From Breviolum minutum Mf 1.05b.01 (lineage: Eukaryota; Sar; Dinophyceae; Suessiales; Symbiodiniaceae), in the NCBI GenBank assembly GCA_000507305.1, contig DF239160.1, forward strand, positions 194,271-258,270: DNA of 64,000 bases, given 5' to 3'. The translations under genes were made by a program, and so were the position numbers. Within the stretch, counting starts at the first letter, position 1; every line of letters begins with the position of its first letter. This document shows, in pieces, positions 60,901 to 64,000 of this stretch. The notes beneath the pieces were generated by a model. The model had not been told where the DNA came from. It did not search any database and worked only from the letters and a program-made list of their open reading frames with translations.

Positions 60901-63900
60901 AAACATAGGTATCATAGGTTTAATCCCTCCCCTAGGAACTACCAAGTAGCCAGTACCAAACTACCCACAGTTATGTATATAATGTAAATATGTATATACT
61001 TACAAGAGGGAATTTGGATGATTTTTCGTGATTGAGATTCATTTAAGAACACTTTTTGGGCTCTATGTTTGCTATGCTACCTATTTTGGATTCTCTTTTC
61101 TAGGAGTACTGCAGGGCCATCATCGACTCCAACCATTGGAATTTTTCGCGGAAAATCCCAACCACTTCGGGGCAATCCATCATACTTACAGGTTGGATCA
61201 TCCCACTTAGTAAGTCATTAGGAAGGATCACCCCCCATTTGTAAAAAACGCCATAAAAACCTGATCCTAAGGGGACTTATATATATATATATATTATTAC
61301 CATGGTTACAGTCCTAACTACGTACGAAACCTGGGATGATCCTCCAAGTCATCCGTCCTATTTCCCACTGAACCGACACCTTGACCGTCTTGGCGTTCAG
61401 CATGGTCTCTGCCGTGGTGAAGGTCTTGGAGATGATCACCACCTGGAAAGTGGTAACAACAAAGTCACGACTTGCAGGTGTGGTGCGACCGACTCAAAGC
61501 GGGGGGGGGGTACGGTACAGTACAGTCCTTAAAACTAACAGCAAGTTTGTCCCTGAAAAAAGTTGATCCTAAAAAAACAAAAAACAGCTGACACTAAAAT
61601 GAACGTGAACAGTAAGAGTCCGCCCGCCCCTTAAAAAAAACCTTTGGCAAAGGGAGGCTTTTGCCGGCTTCCTTGTGGGGCAATAGGCTTGTTTTCGGGA
61701 GCTTTTGCTGGTAGTTGTTATGGAGGATATATCTTCACCTAAACCTGAAAATGGAAATGGCACAACTAAAAAATCGGAAAAACTGCAACAATTTGGCCTG
61801 AGAAGAACCCCTATAAAAATACTATCAATCAGTTTCACCCTGATTCTGGGAAAAAAAACGCCTTCTTATTGTAACGGGTTACATCCACGGGTTTTCGAAC
61901 GCTTGATTCCGTTGAAACTAATGGAAATTCCCGCTCCATCCTCAGGTCCTCACCCCACGTTTCACAAGCCATTTTTCTGGGGCTTCACACCAAGGTGGTT
62001 TCTGGATTCAAACCTTCCAATGCCTGGAAAATTGAAACCGCCGAATTTTGGGTGGTATTTACACCCCGGAAGATTAACGGCTGGAACATAATTCCCTGGA
62101 GGTTTGGAAGATCATTTTCCTCTCTAAATGGGTGGTTTTTTGTAGGTTCCATGTTAATCTTCCAGGGTGTACCAGGAAAATTTGAGGGAATTTTCCAGCT
62201 GGCGAGTTGTTCGTTGATCCCGGAGGGTGTTGTGCATAACTTACAAGAAGTTATGAAAATGGAATGTATAATACGTTTTAAAACGCATACGCAATAAACA
62301 CGTAAGCATTATTATGTATCAGTATTTGTATGTAGTGCAATTTAAAGCCTGCTCATCTACAAACAACATTATCTAGATATCAATGTTTGTAAAATGTTTG
62401 TGCATATGTCCTACAATGAATATCTCCAGGCTGCTAGCATGGTTCTTCAATCTGTTCATATGTGTCCAAATATGTATCATATTTGTGTAATGTAGATATG
62501 TATAAAAGAAACATTTCAGTAATTGAAAAGCAGGGCTGGCACAATCTCTGTTTCACATGGACCCTTGACATATAAACATTGGCATCGGCGCCATCTCTGT
62601 TCACATCGAAGGACTACAGGGCCTATGTATAGGAGAACATAGGGAGATATCCCCGACAATGTCAAACCCATAGGATCCATGTATGGCATATATCTAGAAT
62701 ACCTAAAATAGCAAAACATAATCAAACAAATGTAGAAAAGTGTACCAATCGCATGGATCCTATGGGGAAAAATATCAGGGTCTCATCCCTTCCCAGCGCA
62801 CCCGTTGCACGTCGATGGGATCCACATTGGCTAAGAAACGCAACTTGCGGCCGCTGGCGGCCGTGGAGGCCTGCCCGGGTGACCGGGGGGGATTCCCGGA
62901 ATGGCTGACCATTTCAGTAATACTTAACATAAACATGGGTATACAAATGGAAATAACAACAATAATATATATATATTACTTGCAGTAATAAACTCGTATG
63001 TAAAGATGCTGCTAGATACATGATAATCATAATCTCATACAACAAAATCTAACATAATTCAACTATGTAGTATATTCCTGCAAAGTGCCATATAGCCTAT
63101 AGTATAACAGGGTAGTATCCTTGTATGTCATTTTAAGCAACCCACAAACCAAATTTCCCTTGTTTTTCAGTCTTCAGCATCTTGGGATCTGCTCACAGTC
63201 AAATCTCAGATTTTCCCATGGAAACTTGTCTATATGAAGTCTTAGGCCTTCGTATGTTTTGTGGGACATGGCAACTATCCACCACCATCTTCCAATTCGG
63301 GTGCTGTTTGAACCCCAAGAGATGGTCTTTTTCGACACCCCAAACATCGTCCATGAAGGGACCCAATCCACTTTTCCCCATCTTTGCTTGCATATGCTAA
63401 GCATGACACCCTATTTTGCAAACGAAAGATAGTGTGCGTTACACCGGACTCGACGGCTCCCCCCAAACAAGAACATGTTCCAGTTGCATCTGGTTGAGCC
63501 AATCCATGTGAAAAATATGTTAAGTTGGGGAATCATCTTCCCTCAGTATTTAGGGGGGTTAAAATGACATCAAATCTTTGAAGCCACCAGCTATGAATTA
63601 TTAGTGAAGCATCTTTCTGTACCCCACCCCAACCAGGATCCCATAAGATCTCACTATATAGCCTAACCTGCCGAGAGGTTGGTCCTTGACAAAATCCATG
63701 TTAATTGAAAAACATTGAAAAACCAACACTGGTTGGTGGTTGAACCAACCCATCTGAAAAATATGCAACCGTCAAATTGGATCATGTCCCCAGGGTTCGG
63801 GGTGAAAATAAAAAATATTCCAAAAATCACCACCTAGAAAACTCTGATTCATCACGAAGTGCGGAGTTTGAAGGGAATCAATACGTTTTGTCTCAACGAA

Positions 63901-63980
63901 CATCGGCTTCATGTGCTGCCTCAGGATCTGTCTTGAGCGCTTCATAGACGAATTCCACTCCCAGATACGAGCCACCAATC
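39898..63980 (-). CDS. GPI: glucose-6-phosphate isomerase gene, partial, 22 exons
   Basis: Interconverts glucose 6-phosphate and fructose 6-phosphate in glycolysis and gluconeogenesis. The 22 exons listed separately sum to 1,108 bp, about 369 codons, roughly two thirds of the family's usual 550-570. In order they give the sugar-phosphate site [20 protein letters not shown], the first PGI signature around [38 protein letters not shown], and the second signature around NSFDQWGVELGK with its catalytic-region Lys. From memory of the family, the wording is closest to plant cytosolic PGI. Introns run from about 0.4 to 2.9 kb; 16 start GT, five GC and one is unresolved. 20 of 22 acceptors are AG|G. 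The 5' exons lie beyond position 64,000. The C-terminal part after LAKE, normally some 30-40 residues, was not found. No signal or transit peptide can be judged without the N-terminus. Confidence 0.93.
41158..41188 (-). CDS. GPI: GPI microexon u (31 bp), GC donor
   Basis: WLLNVNSFD plus CA of the catalytic-region Gln; second PGI signature. Acceptor tttag|G, donor GATCA|GCTGAG. Confidence 0.93.
42127..42240. repeat. FB-G-like hairpin
   Basis: CTTGGATGTCCCAGGAAG left, CTTCCTGGGACTTCCAAG right, TTGGTAAATG inside each arm. Confidence 0.8.
42331..42440. repeat. FB-C copy
   Basis: ACCCTCCCTGCAACTAACAT left, TACGTTAGTTTCAGGGAGGG right; in a GPI intron. Confidence 0.9.
42978..43070. repeat. FB-A copy
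   Basis: Arms CCATGTATGGTATATCTACC and complement; inside the GPI intron between exons t and u. Confidence 0.9.
43277..43323 (-). CDS. GPI: GPI exon t
   Basis: [15 protein letters not shown] plus one base; PGI has GQLLAxYEHRxAVQG. Acceptor tgtcag|G, donor ATTG|GTTTGG. A longer frame runs to a GT 14 bp further on, but only this donor is in phase with exon u. Confidence 0.93.
44542..44633. repeat. FB-A copy
   Basis: CCCATAGGATCCATGGGAC on the left; the right arm is slightly decayed. In a GPI intron. Confidence 0.85.
44933..44965 (-). CDS. GPI: GPI microexon s (33 bp)
   Basis: [10 protein letters not shown] with split codons at both ends; joins to give RPSLSLLLP before and AFWLGQLLA after. 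Acceptor ctcttag|G, donor TTCTG|GTTCCT. Recognised by phase and by the conserved SLLLP. Confidence 0.85.
45532..45676. repeat. FB-F copy with conserved leader
   Basis: GAGCCACGAAAAAAACCC leader, TACTGGTTGGTTAATAGGG, right end CAGGGTCCCTTTTTTATTGC; in a GPI intron. Confidence 0.85.
45748..45809 (-). CDS. GPI: GPI exon r, GC donor
   Basis: [20 protein letters not shown] plus TT of a split Leu codon. Matches VPEHLxPHKTFxGNRPSL. Acceptor cctcag|G, donor CCTT|GCCCGA. Confidence 0.95.
45863..45962. repeat. FB-B copy
   Basis: Flanks extend the palindrome (AATATGG ... CCATATT). In the GPI intron between exons q and r. Confidence 0.9.
46124..46394. repeat. large FB-C-type element
   Basis: Left CATCTCCCCTGAAAATGG, right ATTTTTTCTGGTGCTATG and GTTTCAGGGAGGGTAA. 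About 270 bp, longer than the others. Open frames on both strands here are explained by the element. Confidence 0.5.
46440..46533. repeat. FB-D, partial copy
   Basis: GGATTTCAGAACCATCAACG right arm with the interior AAATGGGATAACCTATC; left terminus lost. 54 bp downstream, on the minus strand, of GPI exon q. Confidence 0.7.
46587..46624 (-). CDS. GPI: GPI exon q, GC donor
   Basis: AT completes Asp, then [12 protein letters not shown] (PGI: [13 protein letters not shown]). Acceptor ccgcag|A is the second exception to AG|G. Donor AAG|GCCAGG is GC; the frame stays open beyond it, but exon r resumes the family sequence in phase 0. Confidence 0.9.
47392..47491. repeat. FB-E copy
   Basis: In the GPI intron between exons p and q; termini near consensus. 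Confidence 0.9.
47546..47612 (-). CDS. GPI: GPI exon p (catalytic-region His)
   Basis: VELPGEA then [15 protein letters not shown], phase 0 in, 1 out. The NHDELM His aligns with the ring-opening His of PGI. Acceptor attcag|G, donor CCAG|GTGGGA. Confidence 0.97.
47675..47776. repeat. FB-B copy
   Basis: Flanked by ACCTG on both sides, consistent with a 5-bp target duplication. 63 bp upstream, on the minus strand, of GPI exon p. Confidence 0.9.
48084..48170. repeat. FB-E copy
   Basis: ACTAGTTGGTGGTTATAA left, CTTGAAACCACCACTGAG right; ends a few bases from the nested ORF's stop. Confidence 0.85.
48177..48653 (-). CDS. coding-like ORF nested in a GPI intron
   Basis: An uninterrupted frame of 158 codons from an ATG, on the GPI strand, wholly inside the intron between exons o and p. 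It is clearly richer in G and C than its surroundings. Codons look protein-like; fragments include [20 protein letters not shown] and [20 protein letters not shown], suggesting amphipathic helices. The last 25 or so codons (after EPMQM) turn hydrophobic and may be read-through, with a possible donor ATG|GTTGTG. No family is recognised. It could be a retroposed gene fragment, an alternative exon or a chance open GC-rich island. Confidence 0.45.
   Translation of the reverse strand: MAFLEKGRAIEEESDPLQVWCSASVECRFDDIAAEVTKHLTPALEPLYRGITAVEKDAAYSRAASSICSLYAAQSLARLPEDVEGTLRSLDSSITDLTRLAWRAASLVSAVNRTVLDVAPEFQLSRDEPMQMVVLLSCNIGNIFTIFISDIPMQPLKS
48832..48914 (-). CDS. GPI: GPI exon o ([11 protein letters not shown])
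   Basis: [20 protein letters not shown] then FAASQNP, near identical to PGI. Acceptor cctag|GT completes Gly of GEPGTNG; donor CCA|GTGCCT, phase 0. Confidence 0.97.
48990..49095. repeat. FB-E copy
   Basis: TTAGTTGATGGTTGAACC left, TTTGAAACCACCAGCTAG right. Confidence 0.85.
49102..49228. repeat. FB-D copy
   Basis: CTGTTGATGGTTCAGAAATC left, GGATTTCTGAACCACCAACA right; directly beside an FB-E copy. Confidence 0.85.
49485..49584. repeat. FB-A copy
   Basis: Near-identical to the 3,452 copy, including the TACCATATTTTACCATT loop; in a GPI intron. Confidence 0.9.
50046..50122 (-). CDS. GPI: GPI exon n (GEPGTNG), GC donor
   Basis: [14 protein letters not shown] then [11 protein letters not shown]; carries the Glu-containing GEPGTNGQH active-site motif, whose Gly codon is split across the junction with exon o. 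Donor ACG|GCACGG is GC. The acceptor gaag|T is one of the two that break the AG|G rule. Confidence 0.93.
50969..51077. repeat. FB-E, diverged copy
   Basis: CTAGGTGGTGGTTTCAAACC left, GAAATCCTTCATCTAGG right; in the longest GPI intron. Confidence 0.75.
51261..51352. repeat. dispersed element FB-L, copy 2
   Basis: GTAGATGGCACAGTTTC left, TGTGCCATCTATTTTGAC right; in the longest GPI intron. Confidence 0.8.
53041..53087 (-). CDS. GPI: GPI exon m, donor unresolved
   Basis: [15 protein letters not shown] then AG of a Ser codon (PGI: HIQQxxMESNGK). Acceptor cacag|G. To stay in frame with exon n the intron must begin TTGGGAG; the nearest GT lies one base inside and would break the frame. A lost G at the junction, a non-standard splice site or a missed exon would explain it. 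Confidence 0.85.
53779..53835 (-). CDS. GPI: GPI exon l, GC donor
   Basis: 19 codons [19 protein letters not shown], phase 0 to 0, matching VWNxSFLGYxxxAILPYxQ. Acceptor tttgag|G. Donor is CAG|GCTGAG, a GC donor with an otherwise good consensus. An alternative acceptor 8 bp upstream (gcag|A) is less likely. Confidence 0.93.
54358..54402 (-). CDS. GPI: GPI exon k
   Basis: 15 codons [15 protein letters not shown], phase 0 to 0; matches the AP-E-N-LPVLLGLL segment. Acceptor tacag|G, donor GAT|GTGGGG. Confidence 0.9.
55559..55586 (-). CDS. GPI: GPI microexon j (28 bp)
   Basis: HAMDDHFQK after one base that completes Gly; PGI has GAHAMDxHF here. Acceptor ccttag|G, donor AAG|GTCTTG, phase 0 exit. 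An open frame continues past the donor, but exon k picks up the family sequence. Confidence 0.85.
56034..56120. repeat. FB-A, partly decayed
   Basis: GGGTATATTTACTGACAT and AAATGTAGGTTTATT arms; in a GPI intron. Confidence 0.65.
56340..56485. repeat. FB-F copy with conserved leader
   Basis: GAGCCGCGAAAAAAACAAAC leader, TACTGGTTGGTTAATAGGG, right end CCCTAAACCCCAG. Confidence 0.8.
57200..57238 (-). CDS. GPI: GPI exon i
   Basis: [12 protein letters not shown] plus two bases; aligns with LQYGFxxVEKFLxGA of PGI. Acceptor ctgag|G completes the Gln codon of exon h; donor GGCGG|GTGCGG leaves phase 2. Confidence 0.9.
58350..58405 (-). CDS. GPI: GPI exon h (first PGI signature)
   Basis: [18 protein letters not shown] followed by CA of a split Gln codon. 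With the preceding DW it satisfies the PROSITE-type PGI signature 1, including the Arg that contacts substrate. Acceptor tttgag|G, donor TTTGCA|GTTTGG. Confidence 0.96.
58431..58540. repeat. FB-D copy
   Basis: TTGTTGATGGAAGAAATGC and CTTTCTTCCATCAACGGT; 26 bp from GPI exon h. Confidence 0.9.
58886..58961. repeat. FB-H copy
   Basis: CCCAGTAACATCTGGC left, CACTGTTACTGGGAGGGG right. Confidence 0.7.
59464..59508 (-). CDS. GPI: GPI exon g
   Basis: 15 codons [15 protein letters not shown], phase 0 to 0, ending at the FWDW|VGGR boundary of the first PGI signature. Acceptor cgaag|G, donor TGG|GTCCCT. An FB-B hairpin lies about 50 bp upstream of the acceptor. Confidence 0.95.
59555..59659. repeat. 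FB-B copy
   Basis: Termini ATGTTTCC / GGAAACACCC, flanked by TATAT-type sequence; 46 bp from GPI exon g. Confidence 0.9.
60328..60377 (-). CDS. GPI: GPI exon f
   Basis: Starts in phase 1 (Gly completed across the junction), then [19 protein letters not shown] has AVAKHMVAVSTN at this point. Acceptor ccgag|G, donor AAG|GTGGAG. Confidence 0.9.
60784..60805 (-). CDS. GPI: GPI microexon e (22 bp)
   Basis: Seven codons AWLVKSM plus one base, corresponding to the 'xWL' stretch after the SKTFTT block. Acceptor ctatag|G, donor ATGG|GTGATG, phase 0 in and 1 out, exactly what exons d and f require. It also closes the only remaining sequence gap between them. The dozen or so residues that usually follow here in PGI are absent. 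Confidence 0.8.
61191..61348. repeat. FB-G copy
   Basis: GGTTGGATCATCCCAC left, CTGGGATGATCCTCCAAG right; contains a TA tract. In a GPI intron. Confidence 0.75.
61380..61442 (-). CDS. GPI: GPI exon d (SKTFTT phosphate loop)
   Basis: 21 codons, phase 0 to 0: [20 protein letters not shown] plus K. The Ser/Thr-rich loop binds the substrate phosphate in known PGI structures. Acceptor tttccag|G, donor AAG|GTGTCG. Confidence 0.95.
61991..62023 (-). CDS. GPI: GPI exon c (33 bp)
   Basis: Eleven codons, [11 protein letters not shown], phase 0 to 0, the PGI segment between DPIDVQR and the next exon's [10 protein letters not shown]. Acceptor tttccag|G, donor TTG|GTGTGA. Lies at the edge of an FB-C-like inverted repeat. 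Confidence 0.9.
62068..62174. repeat. FB-C-related hairpin
   Basis: CACCCCGGAAGATTAACG left, CATGTTAATCTTCCAGGGTG right; 44 bp from GPI exon c. Confidence 0.8.
62668..62766. repeat. FB-A, partly decayed
   Basis: Outer arms CCCATAGGATCCATG and CATGGATCCTATGGG are intact, core eroded. 36 bp from GPI exon b. Confidence 0.8.
62802..62870 (-). CDS. GPI: GPI exon b
   Basis: 23 codons, phase 0 to 0, including [17 protein letters not shown], a block strongly conserved in PGI. Acceptor ggcag|G, donor CGG|GTGCGC. The leading ASTAAS replaces the short linker usual before GRxLRF. Confidence 0.93.
63492..63592. repeat. FB-E, decayed copy
   Basis: TGAGCCAATCCATGTGAAAA and TTTGAAGCCACCAGCTA remain. Confidence 0.65.
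63730..63837. repeat. FB-E copy
   Basis: GTTGGTGGTTGAACCAACCC left, ATCACCACCTAG right; 65 bp from GPI exon a. Confidence 0.85.
63902..63980 (-). CDS. GPI: GPI exon a (sugar-phosphate site)
   Basis: Reads [19 protein letters not shown] then EAAHEAD; the first base completes a Gly codon, restoring the GIGGS motif of PGI. Acceptor ccag|G, donor GAT|GTTCGT, phase 0 exit. Competing frames run past the donor but match nothing. First exon visible in the window. Confidence 0.9.
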
Positions 63981-64000
63981 CTGGCTCAACAGCTACGGTG

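Noticed and set aside
1..64000. tRNA, rRNA, CRISPR array, dinoflagellate spliced-leader relic, transposase or reverse transcriptase genes
   Set aside because: Looked for by eye and not recognised. A covariance-model and translated search would be decisive; absence here is not proof.
1..64000. Prokaryotic or viral origin
   Set aside because: No dense ORFs or Shine-Dalgarno-led genes; spliced GPI and dispersed hairpin repeats point to a eukaryotic nucleus.

Overview
The window reads as nuclear DNA of a eukaryote with a large, repeat-rich, intron-heavy genome. It is AT-leaning, has no bacterial-style operons, ribosome binding sites or long intact ORFs, and is crowded with roughly 60-120 bp foldback (hairpin) elements and microsatellites. 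One gene can be reconstructed at high confidence: a cytosolic plant-type glucose-6-phosphate isomerase (GPI/PGI), minus strand, in 22 tiny exons (22-83 bp) over about 24 kb (39,898-63,980). Exon order, conserved motifs and splice phases agree at every junction but one. Introns begin mostly with GT, but five begin with GC, and 20 of 22 acceptors are AG followed by G. GC donors together with a strict AG|G acceptor are typical of dinoflagellate nuclear introns, so a dinoflagellate (Suessiales-like) is my best inference. No spliced-leader relic was seen to confirm it.

Layout. 64-39.9 kb: GPI from the VGIGGS-type substrate site to the C-terminal SFDQWGVELGK signature. The N-terminus lies beyond the window and the last C-terminal exon was not found. 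A GC-richer ORF of about 158 codons sits inside one GPI intron. 39.9-33 kb: no assigned gene, a few isolated exon-like stretches. 33-9 kb: a series of minus-strand exon candidates. Those at 26.5, 24.4, 22.9, 21.0 and 17.6 kb carry recognisable ankyrin-repeat halves, and those from 17.6 to 9.0 kb join in compatible phases, so a large ankyrin-repeat protein gene is likely, perhaps starting at an ATG near 33,065. 9-0 kb: short exon-like candidates only.

Repeats. At least ten families of short inverted-repeat elements recur through introns and spacers, including one inserted inside another. Microsatellites are frequent. A (GAT)n tract near 23.2-23.75 kb occurs twice around a single N and looks like a faulty contig join.

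Reliability. The GPI model is cross-checked by homology and phase. Exon candidates outside it rest on open frame plus splice-like borders. Similar-looking stretches inside GPI introns turned out to be false, so short isolated candidates should be read as hypotheses.
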